Assembly: GCF_021044935.1 (NCBI RefSeq)
Contig: NZ_JAJNMP010000001.1
Coordinates: forward strand, 744,001 to 808,000
Direction of reading: 5' to 3'
DNA from: Agromyces cavernae
GTDB lineage: Bacteria > Actinomycetota > Actinomycetes > Actinomycetales > Microbacteriaceae
Length of the DNA stretch: 64,000 bases
The notes below the pieces were generated by a model. That model did not search any database. It had not been told where the DNA came from and saw only the letters and a list, made by a program, of their open reading frames with translations. This document shows, piece by piece, positions 24,419-32,961 of the stretch; the first letter of the stretch is position 1; every line of letters begins with the position of its first letter. The translations under genes and the position numbers were made by a program.

Positions 24419-25408
24419 ATGACCTCACCCGCAGACCTCAGCGTGGCCGGTGCGGCCCGCGGCGAGCAGTCCGGCGACGAGGCGGCCCAGGCGCTGTTCG
24501 ACGACCTCATCGCCAAGGACTCGCGCATCGAACCTCGAGACTGGATGCCCGAGGCCTACCGCAAGACGCTGATCCGCCAGATCAGCCAGCACGCGCACTC
24601 CGAGATCATCGGCATGCAGCCCGAGTCGAACTGGATCACCCGCGCGCCGAGCCTCAAGCGCAAGGCCATCCTCATGGCCAAGGTGCAAGACGAGGCGGGC
24701 CACGGGCTCTACCTCTACTCGGCGGCGCAGACGCTCGGCATCACGCGCGAGGAGATGATGCTCCAGCTCATCGAGGGCCGCGCCCGCTACTCCTCGATCT
24801 TCAACTACACGACGCCCACGTGGGCCGACATGGGTGCCATCGGCTGGCTCGTCGACGGCGCCGCGATCTGCAACCAGGTGCCGCTGTGCCGTGCCTCGTA
24901 CGGGCCCTACGGCCGGGCGATGGTGCGCATCTGCAAGGAGGAGTCGTTCCACCAGCGGCAGGGCTTCGAGATCCTGCTCGAGCTCATGCAGGGCACCGAG
25001 GCGCAGCGCGAGATGGCGCAGGGCGCCGTGGACCGTTGGTACTGGCCGAGCCTCATGATGTTCGGCCCGCCCGACGACCAGTCGCCGAACTCGGCGCAGT
25101 CGATGGCGTGGAACATCAAGCGCTTCTCGAACGACGACCTGCGCCAGCGCTTCGTCGGCATGCTCGTGCCGCAGGCCGAGGTGCTCGGCGTCACGCTCCC
25201 CGACCCGAACCTGCGGTTCAACGACGCGACCGGGCAGTACGACATGAGCGAGATCGACTGGACCGAGTTCAACGAGGTGCTCGCGGGCCGCGGACCCGCG
25301 AACGCCGAGCGCCTGCGTCGTCGCCGTGAAGCTCATGAGGACGGCGCCTGGGTGCGCGAGGCCGCCGCCGAATACGCCCGGAAGCAGGCCCTGAAGAGCG
25401 CGGCATGA
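24419..25408 (+). CDS. paaA: phenylacetyl-CoA epoxidase, catalytic subunit PaaA
   Basis: 329 aa ferritin-like di-iron oxygenase subunit that, with PaaC, epoxidises the ring of phenylacetyl-CoA. The two ExxH motifs are visible: DEAGH (about 91-95) and EESFH (about 174-178). The start ATG 24419 has AGGAG 6 nt upstream; the in-frame ATG 24371 lies directly after the operator and is unlikely. First gene of the paaABCDE operon. The 55-bp gap to paaB contains a dispersed palindrome. Confidence 0.94.
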   Translation: MTSPADLSVAGAARGEQSGDEAAQALFDDLIAKDSRIEPRDWMPEAYRKTLIRQISQHAHSEIIGMQPESNWITRAPSLKRKAILMAKVQDEAGHGLYLYSAAQTLGITREEMMLQLIEGRARYSSIFNYTTPTWADMGAIGWLVDGAAICNQVPLCRASYGPYGRAMVRICKEESFHQRQGFEILLELMQGTEAQREMAQGAVDRWYWPSLMMFGPPDDQSPNSAQSMAWNIKRFSNDDLRQRFVGMLVPQAEVLGVTLPDPNLRFNDATGQYDMSEIDWTEFNEVLAGRGPANAERLRRRREAHEDGAWVREAAAEYARKQALKSAA

Positions 25409-25410
25409 GT

Positions 25411-25446
25411 GGGTTGAGGAGCGAGCGCAGCGAGCGTCTCGAAACC
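25411..25446. repeat. dispersed palindromic repeat (type A) between paaA and paaB
   Basis: GGGTTGAGGAGCGAGCG pairs with CGAGCGTCTCGAAACC around a short loop. It begins just after the paaA stop. A similar but decayed element is at 54235-54269. The paaB RBS (AAGGAG) follows directly, so the insertion leaves the operon intact. Confidence 0.7.
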
Positions 25447-25463
25447 GCGAGCAAGGAGAACCG

Positions 25464-25769
25464 ATGAGCACCCCCGGCGAGATGGGAACCGAGTCCTGGC
25501 CCCTGTGGGAGGTCTTCGTGCGCGCCAACCGCGGGCTCAGCCACGTGCACGTCGGGTCGCTGCACGCGCCCGACTCCGACATGGCCGTGCGCAACGCCCG
25601 CGACCTGTACACGCGGCGCAACGAGGGCGTCTCGATCTGGGTCGTGCCCGCGGATGCGATCACGACGAGCGACCCCGACGCGAAGGGCGCCTTCTTCGAG
25701 AGCCCTGCGGGCAAGAACTACCGGCACGCCGTGTACTACACGAAGAGCGAAGGGGTGAAGCACCTGTGA
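25464..25769 (+). CDS. paaB: phenylacetyl-CoA epoxidase subunit PaaB
   Basis: 101 aa, ATG 25464 with AAGGAG upstream. The family signature runs from WPLWEVFVRANRGLSHVHVGSLHAPDSDMA to TRRNEGVSIWVVPADAI and the C-terminal RHAVYYTKS. PaaB is a small non-catalytic subunit that links the PaaAC core into the active complex. It overlaps the paaC start (GTGA). Confidence 0.94.
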   Translation: MSTPGEMGTESWPLWEVFVRANRGLSHVHVGSLHAPDSDMAVRNARDLYTRRNEGVSIWVVPADAITTSDPDAKGAFFESPAGKNYRHAVYYTKSEGVKHL

Positions 25770-26713
25770 GCGATCAACACGCCGGTCGAGTAGCGCCGCC
25801 GGAGGCGCCGCGTATCGAGACCCCGCACGAGGATCTCGATACGCCTCCTTCGTCGGCTGCTCGATCGACGGAGGACGTGCACGGCGACGTGTCGGTCGAC
25901 CGGCTCGCGCTCGCCGATGAGTTCGCGGGCGCCGGCGCGGCCGGCGATGGCGCGGTCGCGTCGGCGGATGTCGCGGAGTACGCGCTGCGCCTCGGCGACG
26001 ACGCCCTCGTGCTCGCCCAGCAGCTCGGAATGTGGATCGCCCGCGCCCCCGAACTCGAAGAGGATGTCGCGCTCGGCAACATCGCCCTCGACCTCATCGG
26101 GCATGCGCGCTCGCTGCTGCACTACGCCGGCACCGCGACCGGCCGCAGCGAAGACGACCTCGCCTACTGGCGCGACGAGCCCGAGTGGCGCAACGCGTGG
26201 ATCTTCGAGCAGCCCAACGGCGACTTCGCGCACACCATCGCCCGCCAGCTCTTCATCGCGACCTACCTGTTCGAGCTCTACGGCGAGCTCAGCGCGTCGA
26301 CCGACCCGACGCTCGCGGCGATCGCGGCGAAGTCCGTGAAGGAGGTCGACTACCATCGCGACCACGCGACGCAGTGGGTGCTGCGCCTGGCCGGCGGCAC
26401 CGACGAGTCGCGCCGCCGCATGATCGCCGCGGTTGCCGACACGTGGCCGTACGTCGACGAGCTCTTCCACGACGACGAACTCGTCGAGCGGCTCGCCAGC
26501 GAGGGCGTCGCCGTGCTGCCGTCGCGTCTTCGGGAGCCGTTCGACGAGGTCATCGACGCGGTGCTCGCCGAGGCCGAGCTCGAACTGCCGACCGGCCGCA
26601 CGGCGTTCATCGCGTCGGGCGGCGGTCGCCGCGGCAGCCACACCGAGCACCTCGGTCCGCTGCTCGCCGAGATGCAGGTGCTCGCCCGCCAGCACCCGGG
26701 GGCATCATGGTGA
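25766..26713 (+). CDS. paaC: phenylacetyl-CoA epoxidase structural subunit PaaC, repeat-extended N-terminus
   Basis: 315 aa from GTG 25766 (GTGA overlap with paaB). The conserved PaaC fold begins at about residue 67 (SADVAEYALRLGDDALVLAQQLG) and continues with EEDVALGNIALDLIGHARSLL, DFAHTIARQLFIATYLFELY and EVDYHRDHATQWVLRL. PaaC is the inactive ferritin-like partner of PaaA. Residues about 7-34 (starting GRVAPPEAPRIETP) are encoded by two dispersed palindromic repeats at 25784-25866. The about 65-residue extension is therefore at least partly repeat-derived and not part of the usual family length (about 250 aa). Confidence 0.92.
   Translation: MSDQHAGRVAPPEAPRIETPHEDLDTPPSSAARSTEDVHGDVSVDRLALADEFAGAGAAGDGAVASADVAEYALRLGDDALVLAQQLGMWIARAPELEEDVALGNIALDLIGHARSLLHYAGTATGRSEDDLAYWRDEPEWRNAWIFEQPNGDFAHTIARQLFIATYLFELYGELSASTDPTLAAIAAKSVKEVDYHRDHATQWVLRLAGGTDESRRRMIAAVADTWPYVDELFHDDELVERLASEGVAVLPSRLREPFDEVIDAVLAEAELELPTGRTAFIASGGGRRGSHTEHLGPLLAEMQVLARQHPGASW
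25784..25866. repeat. two head-to-head dispersed palindromes inside paaC
   Basis: Unit 1 (25784-25822) begins GGTCGAGTAGCG and ends CGTATCGAGACC. Unit 2 (25832-25866) reads GATCTCGATACGC...GCTGCTCGATC, the same element inverted and diverged. Both are read through in frame as the N-terminal extension of PaaC. Confidence 0.75.
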
Positions 26714-27249
26714 CCGCGGCCGTGGCAGAGGCATCCGTCGCCCGACCGCTGCCCGACGACCCGGCCGCGCTGCGTGCCTGGCAGGTCGCCGCGACCGTGA
26801 CCGACCCCGAGATCCCGGTCCTCACGATCGAAGACCTCGGCGTGTTGCGCTCGGTCGAGGTCGGCGATGACGGCGCCGTTCGCGTGCGGCTGACGCCCAC
26901 GTACAGCGGATGTCCCGCGCTCGAGGCGATGCGAGACGACGTCGTGCTCGCCCTCACGCACGCCGGCTACGACGACGTGCGCGTCGACCTCGTGCTCGCG
27001 CCCGCGTGGACGACCGACTGGATGAGCGACGCGGGCAAGGAGAAGCTCCGCCGCTACGGCATCCAGGCGCCGACGGGACTCGCTGCGGCACGCGGCACGG
27101 GGCCGGTGCGTGTGCAGCTCGCGGTGAAGTGCCCCCGCTGCGACTCGCTGAACACCCGGGAGCTCGCCCGCTTCGGCTCGACGTCGTGCAAGGCGCTCTA
27201 CGAGTGCCGCGACTGCCTCGAGCCGTTCGACTACTTCAAGGTGCTCTGA
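26707..27249 (+). CDS. paaD: PaaD, MIP18-type Fe-S/metal assembly protein for PaaABCE
   Basis: 180 aa, ATG 26707 overlapping the paaC stop (a GTG directly follows). The DUF59/MIP18 domain contains TVTDPEIPVLTIEDLGVLR and TPTYSGCPA with Cys69. A C-terminal zinc-ribbon-like part has CPRC (142-145), Cys161 and CRDC (167-170). PaaD is needed for epoxidase activity, probably for Fe-S assembly on PaaE. It overlaps paaE by one nucleotide. Confidence 0.92.
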   Translation: MVTAAVAEASVARPLPDDPAALRAWQVAATVTDPEIPVLTIEDLGVLRSVEVGDDGAVRVRLTPTYSGCPALEAMRDDVVLALTHAGYDDVRVDLVLAPAWTTDWMSDAGKEKLRRYGIQAPTGLAAARGTGPVRVQLAVKCPRCDSLNTRELARFGSTSCKALYECRDCLEPFDYFKVL

Positions 27250-28451
27250 TGGCGGCGCGCAACCTGGGGTCGACGGCGTCCCCGGCATCGACGGCCCGGC
27301 TGGCGGACACGTCCGTCGCCGAGGCGTTCCTCGCGTCGACCGTCGGCGGCGAACACGTCGCCAAACGCCACCGCGCCCGCTTCCACCCCCTCGAGGTCGC
27401 CGAGGTGCGGCCGCTCACGGCCGACGCCGTCGAGGTCACCTTCGCGGTGCCCGAGGCCCTCGCCGACGATTACACCTACCTGGCCGGCCAGTACGTCGCG
27501 CTGCGCGCAGAACTCGAAGGCCACGAACGACGCCGCAGCTACTCGATCTGTCGGCCTCCCGAGCGAGGCCGTATCTCGGTCGCGATCAAGCGCGACCTCG
27601 GCGGGGTCTTCTCCACCTGGGCCACCTCCGAGTTGAAGGCCGGCGACACGCTCGACGTGATGAGCCCGCAGGGCACGTTCACCTCGACCCTCGACGCGCT
27701 CGACGGCAAGCACGTCGTCGGGATCGCCGCGGGCTCGGGCATCACCCCGCTCATGGCGCTCGCCCACACGGTGCTGGCCCGGTCCGCGACATCCGAGTTC
27801 GAACTCGTCTACACGAACCGGTCGACGCTCGACGTGATGTTCCTCGAGGAGCTCGCCGACCTGAAGGACCGCTACCCGTCGCGGCTCGCGGTGCACCACG
27901 TGCTCTCGCGGGAGCAGCGCACGGCGCCGCTGCTGTCGGGGCGCATCGACGCGCCGAAGCTCGAGACGATGCTCGATCTGCTCATCCGTCCCGAGACGGT
28001 CGACGAATGGTTCCTGTGCGGACCGTTCGAGCTCGTGCAGCTCGCCCGCGACACCCTCGCGGCGAAGGGCGTCGACCCGGTCCACGTGCGCTACGAGCTG
28101 TTCACGACCGATGCCGACCGCGTCGAACCGCGTCACGGGCGACACATCGTGGTCGAGCGGGGCGAGCCGACGGTCGCGATCGAGTTCACGCTCGACGGGC
28201 AGTCGTCGACCGTCGAGAGCCCGGTGTCGGCGAACGAGTCGATCCTGAACGCGGCGCTGCGCATCCGGCCCGACGTGCCGTTCGCGTGCGCCGGTGGCGT
28301 CTGCGGCACGTGCCGGGCGCGGCTCCTCGAGGGCAGTGTCGCGATGACCGAGAACTACGCGCTCGAGCCCGACGAGCTCGAGCGCGGATACGTGCTCACC
28401 TGCCAGTCGCACCCCAAGTCCGACCGGGTCGTGGTCGACTACGACGTATGA
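27249..28451 (+). CDS. paaE: phenylacetyl-CoA epoxidase reductase PaaE
   Basis: 400 aa. Domain order: a FAD-binding reductase barrel (RRSYSICRPP, with the RxYS motif), an NAD(P)H-binding domain (GIAAGSGITPLMALAHTVL, FLCGPFELV) and a C-terminal plant-type [2Fe-2S] ferredoxin domain with CAGGVCGTC and a distal Cys in LTCQSHP. It passes electrons from NADPH to the PaaA di-iron centre. The N-terminal about 35 residues are a variable extension. Last gene of the overlapping paaABCDE block. Confidence 0.93.
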   Translation: MAARNLGSTASPASTARLADTSVAEAFLASTVGGEHVAKRHRARFHPLEVAEVRPLTADAVEVTFAVPEALADDYTYLAGQYVALRAELEGHERRRSYSICRPPERGRISVAIKRDLGGVFSTWATSELKAGDTLDVMSPQGTFTSTLDALDGKHVVGIAAGSGITPLMALAHTVLARSATSEFELVYTNRSTLDVMFLEELADLKDRYPSRLAVHHVLSREQRTAPLLSGRIDAPKLETMLDLLIRPETVDEWFLCGPFELVQLARDTLAAKGVDPVHVRYELFTTDADRVEPRHGRHIVVERGEPTVAIEFTLDGQSSTVESPVSANESILNAALRIRPDVPFACAGGVCGTCRARLLEGSVAMTENYALEPDELERGYVLTCQSHPKSDRVVVDYDV

Positions 28452-28513
28452 CCCGCCCGCCCGTGCCGGCCCGCCTCCCCGGCGTCCGCGCCGCCGCGCC
28501 CGTCCCGCCGAGT

Positions 28514-28571
28514 GTTTCCGTTTCCACCGAGTGCGACGAGTTCAACGGAAACAGTCGGCGCGAACGGAAAC
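28514..28571. promoter_or_regulatory. GTTTCCGTT/AACGGAAAC repeats before the paaG-like gene
   Basis: GTTTCCGTT (28514-28522) forms a perfect 9-bp inverted repeat with AACGGAAAC (28544-28552), and AACGGAAAC recurs at 28563-28571. The cluster lies about 50 bp before the ATG at 28623 in the only sizeable gap of the paa run. It could be an operator or a small structured element; function is not known. Confidence 0.4.
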
Positions 28572-28622
28572 TTTCGGCATCATGAATCGCGCGAGGGACA
28601 GTCGCGAACGAGAGGATCAACG

Positions 28623-29408
28623 ATGATCGAACTGAGTGTGTCCGACGGCGTCGCCGAGGTCGTGCTGAACGCGCCCGAGAAGCTCAATGCGCTCGATCCG
28701 GCGGCGCTCGCCGAGTTGGGCGACGCGTATGCCGATGCCGAGCGGATGGCCCAGGCCGGCGACATCCGTTCGCTCGTGCTTCGCGGCGAGGGGCGCGCAT
28801 TCTGCGCAGGCCGCGACATCTCGGGCGTCGACCCGCGTGACGACGACGTGCTCGGGTACCTCGGCGGGATCGTCGAGCCGCTGTTGCACCGCATGGCCGA
28901 GTTCCCGGCGCCGACGTTCGCGGTCGCGCATGGCGCGTGCCTCGGCGTCGGACTCGGGCTGCTCATCGCGAGCGACATCGTCTACGTCGCCGACAACGCC
29001 AAGATCGGCTCGCCGTTCGCGAACCTCGGCGCGACACTCGACTCGGGCGGGCACGCCCTGTTCGTCGAGCGTCTCGGCGCGCATCGCACCATGGACCTCA
29101 TCGTGACCGGTCGGCTCATGTCGGGCGCCGACGCCGTCACCGCCGGACTCTTCTCGCAGGTCTTCCCCGCCGACGAGGTGTTGGATGCCACCCGTGCCGC
29201 GGCCCGAGGGGCGGCGACCGGCGCGACCCAGGCATTCGTGGCGTCGAAGCGCCTGGTCGCCGCGCTCCGCGACGACCGCCTCGGGCTCTGGGCGTCGATG
29301 GCCGAGGAGAACCGCGCCCAGGCAGCGCTCTGCGACACGGCCGACTACCGCGAGGGCTTCGCCGCGTTCCAGCAGAAGCGCAAGCCGGAGTTCACCGGCC
29401 GCGGCTGA
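28623..29408 (+). CDS. paaG: enoyl-CoA hydratase/isomerase, PaaG-like
   Basis: 261 aa crotonase-fold protein; ATG 28623 with GAGAGGA upstream. The oxyanion-hole segments FCAGRDIS and GACLGVGLGLLIASDI are present. The two catalytic Glu of true hydratases are not at their usual places; FANLGATLDSGGH supplies an Asp, as in ring-epoxide isomerases (PaaG) and enoyl-CoA isomerases. I infer that it isomerises the ring-1,2-epoxide of phenylacetyl-CoA to the oxepin, but another crotonase role is possible. The later genes paaZ, paaH, paaF and paaJ are not in the window. Confidence 0.75.
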   Translation: MIELSVSDGVAEVVLNAPEKLNALDPAALAELGDAYADAERMAQAGDIRSLVLRGEGRAFCAGRDISGVDPRDDDVLGYLGGIVEPLLHRMAEFPAPTFAVAHGACLGVGLGLLIASDIVYVADNAKIGSPFANLGATLDSGGHALFVERLGAHRTMDLIVTGRLMSGADAVTAGLFSQVFPADEVLDATRAAARGAATGATQAFVASKRLVAALRDDRLGLWASMAEENRAQAALCDTADYREGFAAFQQKRKPEFTGRG

Positions 29409-29564
29409 CCCCGCGCGAGTCGAGGCCCCGGTTCCGCCATCGGCGCGAACCGAGTTCGGCGGGCGATCCAGCAACCCCGGGCGTACAATATTGAGGAATT
29501 CTCGTGTCCGTGCGTCCGTTGCACGAGCACATCCGAGTCGACCGAAGACACCTCGGAGGGCATC

Positions 29565-32171
29565 ATGCGCGTGCCGCTCGCCTTCGGCCTCGCGGCGGTC
29601 CTCGTCGTCATGTCCGCGGCGTCGGGATCGGCATCCCCCGCAGAGTCGAACGCCGTGCACGCCGCGGTTGCGGCAGCGGAGCCGCCGCAGGTCAACCCCA
29701 TCGTCCTCGAGAACCGGCACCCGGGCACGACCGCGTGGCGCATCCCCTGGGCCGGCCACAGTGTCGCCAACGACACCACGAAGGCCATCAAGGGCTATGC
29801 ATCCGCGGCGAGTGTGGACAACGGCGCGACAGTGGCGATCCGCGTCCACGCGGCATCCGCCGGTCCTGCGAGCTATCGTCTCTACCGACTCGGCTGGTAC
29901 CAGGGCACCGGGGCACGCGAGATGGCCAGGGGCACGTTCACGGCGTCGCCCCAGCCGAACTGCGTGACCCAGATGCCGACGGGCCTCATCACCTGCCCGT
30001 GGAGCAATGCCTTCACCGTGCAGACGCAGCAGAACTGGACGAGCGGTGTCTACGTCGTGGTCCTGACCCGGGGAACCGTGCAATCGTACGCGTCGTTCGT
30101 CGTGCGCGATGATGCCCGGCAGGGGGCGCTCGTGCACATGCAGTCGACGCTCACCATGCAGGCATACAACAACTACCCGAACGACGGGAGGACGGGCAAG
30201 AGCCTCTACGCGTACAACTCATTCGGGCCGATCACCCTCAACGGATTCCCGTCGGCCGTCAAGGCGAGCTTCGACCGGCCGTTCGCGGACTCGGGCGCCG
30301 GCGCCGTCATGACCGACGACGCCCCCACGATCCGGTACACCGAGTCGCGCGGCTTCGACGTCACCTACGCGACCGACATGGACCTGCACGCGGACCCCGG
30401 CCTCCTCACCGGGCAGGAGGCCCTCATCTCGGTCGGCCACGACGAGTACTGGACCCGGGAGATGTTCACGGCGGCCGAGCAGGCGCGCGATGCCGGAATC
30501 GACATCGCCTTCCTCGGTGCCAACAACGTCTACTGGCAGGTGCGCCTCGAACCGTCGTCGGCGGGGACTCCGAACCGCACCATGGTCTCCTACCGGGAGG
30601 CCCACCTGGATCCCGTCAAGGACGGGTCGCGGACGGTGCTGTTCCGAGACATCCCGCGGCCGGAGCAGCCGCTCATCGGGCAGATGTGGCCGACGAACGA
30701 CTCCACCGGGATGACACGCGGTGACGATGCCTGGGTCGTCGAACAGGCGGATCACTGGTTCTATCGCGGCACGGGCCTGCGCAACGGGTCCCGCATCCCG
30801 ATGCTCGTCGGCATCGAGGTGGATCGGCGCCTCCCGGAGTTCCCGGGGCCGGTGCTCAAGGCGGGCACCACGCAGGCGGTGCTCGCCGGGTCGACGTTCG
30901 TCACGCGCCGCGGAGACAACATCGGTCTGCAGGAATCCACGCTCTACCAGGCCCCGTCGGACGCGCATGTGTTCAGCGCCGGCACCCTGCGCTACCCGCG
31001 CGGTCTCCTCGGCGACGGACCGGCGGCGCAGCAGAGCGTGCGGACGATGACCACGAACCTGCTCGCACGATTCACGGGCATGCCGCTCGATGCCGGGACG
31101 ACGCGAGTCGGCGGCCAGAATCGGTACCTCACCGCGGTGGAGTTGTCGAAGCACGCCTTCCCGTCCGGCGCAGCGGTGCCGGCGGCATATCTCGCGACCG
31201 GAGCGAACTTCCCCGACGCGCTCGCCGCCGCGGCCGCGACCGGCGGTACCGGACCGGTGCTGCTCGTACCGCGATCGACGAGTCCACAGGCAGTGCTCGA
31301 CGAGCTCGCGAGGCTCCGGCCGAGCAAGCTCGTCGTCGTCGGCGGCAGCGCGATCGTGTCGGATGCCGTCATGGCCTCGGCCTCGGCCGCGGCGGGAGTG
31401 CCGGCGGTGCGGATGTCGGGGCCCGACCGCTACGCGACGGCCGCTGCGCTGTCGAGGGCGACGTTCGCCGCGAACGTGCCCATCGCCTACGTCGCGACGG
31501 GTGCGAACTTCCCCGACGCGCTCTCCGCCGGCGCCGCGGCGGCGCAGCTCGGCGGTCCCGTGCTGCTCACCGCCTCGACTGTCCTCCCCGCCGCGACGCG
31601 GGCCGAGCTGGCGCGGCTCAGGCCGCAGCGCATCGTCGTCGTCGGGGGGAGCGGCGTGGTCTCCTCCGGGGTCCGCGATCAACTCGCCGGTCTCGCCCCC
31701 CAGACGGTCCGGCTGGGCGGTGTGGATCGGTATGAGACCGCCATGCGGGTGGCGAGGGATCTCGGCGCCCCGGCGACCGCCGACACGGTCGGACTCGCCA
31801 CGTCACTCGATTTCCCCGACGCACTCGCGGCCGGGCCGGCCATCGCCGCCGCGGGCGGCTGGCTCCTGCCCGTTGGCGCGTCGGTGACGCCCGCGCTCGC
31901 CGAGGAGCTCGTGCGCGCCGATCCCCGCCTCGTGCTCGCCGCCGGTCTCGCGGGCGCGATTCCCGATGGGGTGCTCTCGCAGGTCAGGGGCCTGTTCGCG
32001 CCGCTGTCGACCGGCACGCCTGCGTTCGAGCGGCGCTCGCTCACTCCGAACGACCCCGACATCCCCGACAGCACGTGGCAGACGCAGGTACCGCCGTACC
32101 CACCGGGCACCGAGCTTCCGTGGCTGGAGCTGCCGTCGGCCGAATGGCAGCACGATCCCGTCACCGGATGA
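29565..32171 (+). CDS. secreted DMFase-beta-like protein with three cell-wall-binding repeats
   Basis: 868 aa, ATG 29565 with GGAGGG upstream; TACAAT at 29484-29489 may be a -10. After a signal peptide (about 1-23) comes a large domain (about 40-490) resembling the C-terminal domain of N,N-dimethylformamidase beta subunits: SYRLYRLGWYQGTGAREM, MQAYNNYPNDG, GHDEYWTREMFTAAEQARDAGIDIAFLGANNVYWQVRLEP. Three putative cell-wall-binding type 2 repeats follow (about 505-800), each with R(Y/E)xTA and ATGANFPDAL or equivalent. The C-terminal tail is Pro-rich. The repeats should anchor the protein non-covalently in the cell wall. The catalytic activity of the N-terminal domain is unknown. Confidence 0.82.
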   Translation: MRVPLAFGLAAVLVVMSAASGSASPAESNAVHAAVAAAEPPQVNPIVLENRHPGTTAWRIPWAGHSVANDTTKAIKGYASAASVDNGATVAIRVHAASAGPASYRLYRLGWYQGTGAREMARGTFTASPQPNCVTQMPTGLITCPWSNAFTVQTQQNWTSGVYVVVLTRGTVQSYASFVVRDDARQGALVHMQSTLTMQAYNNYPNDGRTGKSLYAYNSFGPITLNGFPSAVKASFDRPFADSGAGAVMTDDAPTIRYTESRGFDVTYATDMDLHADPGLLTGQEALISVGHDEYWTREMFTAAEQARDAGIDIAFLGANNVYWQVRLEPSSAGTPNRTMVSYREAHLDPVKDGSRTVLFRDIPRPEQPLIGQMWPTNDSTGMTRGDDAWVVEQADHWFYRGTGLRNGSRIPMLVGIEVDRRLPEFPGPVLKAGTTQAVLAGSTFVTRRGDNIGLQESTLYQAPSDAHVFSAGTLRYPRGLLGDGPAAQQSVRTMTTNLLARFTGMPLDAGTTRVGGQNRYLTAVELSKHAFPSGAAVPAAYLATGANFPDALAAAAATGGTGPVLLVPRSTSPQAVLDELARLRPSKLVVVGGSAIVSDAVMASASAAAGVPAVRMSGPDRYATAAALSRATFAANVPIAYVATGANFPDALSAGAAAAQLGGPVLLTASTVLPAATRAELARLRPQRIVVVGGSGVVSSGVRDQLAGLAPQTVRLGGVDRYETAMRVARDLGAPATADTVGLATSLDFPDALAAGPAIAAAGGWLLPVGASVTPALAEELVRADPRLVLAAGLAGAIPDGVLSQVRGLFAPLSTGTPAFERRSLTPNDPDIPDSTWQTQVPPYPPGTELPWLELPSAEWQHDPVTG

Positions 32172-32217
32172 CGACGCGCGTGGCGCTCGCCACGTCGGCC
32201 GGCCGGCGACACCGCCC

Positions 32218-32580
32218 TCAGCGCGTTGTGCCGGCCTGCTGGTCGTGCGCGGCGATGTCGTCGCCGAGGTCGTCCTCGATGAGCAGGTCGCGGCGCACGT
32301 GGTCGGTGCGGTAGGCGGAGCGTCCGAGCATGTGCGCGGTCATCGGCTGGGTGAGCAGCTGGAACGTCAGAACCAGCACCGTCGTCGACAGCACGCCCCA
32401 CGTCGGCACTTGCAGCACGATCGCGAGCAGCACGGTCGCGAGACCGAGCACCTGCGGCTTCGTCGCCGCGTGCAGCCGGGTGAGCACGTCGGGGAACCGC
32501 ACGATGCCGATGCCGGCCGCCATCGAGAGGAAGGCGCTCACCAGGATGAGCAACCCCACCGCAATCTCGGCGGCGCTCAT
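32218..32580 (-). CDS. mnhG: Na+/H+ antiporter (Mrp) subunit G
   Basis: 120 aa, two to three transmembrane helices: MSAAEIAVGLLILVSAFLSM, then GIVRFPDVLTRLHAATKPQVLG, the conserved MrpG segment. Start ATG 32580. Upstream, two copies of a 56-bp unit containing this same start separate it from mnhF. Last gene of the antiporter operon; the C-terminal about 30 residues are polar. Confidence 0.88.
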   Translation of the reverse strand: MSAAEIAVGLLILVSAFLSMAAGIGIVRFPDVLTRLHAATKPQVLGLATVLLAIVLQVPTWGVLSTTVLVLTFQLLTQPMTAHMLGRSAYRTDHVRRDLLIEDDLGDDIAAHDQQAGTTR

Positions 32581-32636
32581 CGCAGGCTCCTGATGAGTGC
32601 ACGCGGCGTCACATCCGCGATCTCGGCGGCGCTCAT
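32577..32636 (-). CDS. second 19-codon ORF created by duplication of the mnhG start
   Basis: ATG 32636 to TGA 32577, same peptide with Leu11 changed to Pro. It connects the first mini-ORF to mnhG through ATGA overlaps at both ends. No function is claimed. Confidence 0.4.
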   Translation of the reverse strand: MSAAEIADVTPRALIRSLR

Positions 32637-32692
32637 CGCAGGCTCCTGATGAGTGCACGCAGCGTCACATCCGCGATCTCGGCGGCGCTCAT
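32633..32692 (-). CDS. 19-codon ORF created by duplication of the mnhG start (copy nearest mnhF)
   Basis: ATG 32692 to TGA 32633 gives MSAAEIADVTLRALIRSLR. It starts inside the mnhF stop (ATGA) and its own stop overlaps the next ATG at 32636. It is probably a translational relay or by-product of the duplication rather than a functional peptide. Confidence 0.4.
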   Translation of the reverse strand: MSAAEIADVTLRALIRSLR

Positions 32693-32961
32693 GAGGCATC
32701 CTGCTTCGCCATGAACCGCGCGATCGAGATCGAGCCGACGACCGCGAACATCGCGAGCACGAGCAGCACGACGAGCGTGTCGGTGTGCTTGTTGATCGCC
32801 ATCTCGGCGCCGAGTGCGCACATCGCGATCGCGAGCAGCACGTCGGTGGCGAGCGCCCGGTCGAGGATCGACGGGCCGCGGATGATGCGATAGACCGCGG
32901 CGATGGCGCCGATGCCGAACATGACGGCGGCGATGATGCCGACGACGGTGAGGAAGGTCAC
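32689..32961 (-). CDS. mnhF: Na+/H+ antiporter (Mrp) subunit F
   Basis: 90 aa with three predicted transmembrane helices; GTG 32961 overlaps the mnhE stop (GTGA). The family segment AVYRIIRGPSILDRALATDVLLAIAMCALG is present. MrpF is a small essential subunit of the multi-subunit cation/proton antiporter. The stop overlaps the first duplicated mnhG-type ATG. Confidence 0.9.
   Translation of the reverse strand: MTFLTVVGIIAAVMFGIGAIAAVYRIIRGPSILDRALATDVLLAIAMCALGAEMAINKHTDTLVVLLVLAMFAVVGSISIARFMAKQDAS

Larger units (their letters stand above)
32564..32692. repeat. 56-bp tandem duplication of the mnhG start region
   Basis: Unit 32564-32619 is repeated at 32620-32675 with one base change (32605 G versus 32661 A), and a third partial copy (ATCTCGGCGGCGCTCAT) covers 32676-32692. 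Read on the minus strand, each copy carries the mnhG start (ATG AGC GCC GCC GAG). Because 56 is not a multiple of 3, each unit ends in an ATGA overlap with the next start. Confidence 0.9.

Noticed and set aside
32564..32692. Short tandem repeats as a CRISPR array
   Set aside because: Units are contiguous with no variable spacers and are clearly copies of the mnhG start.
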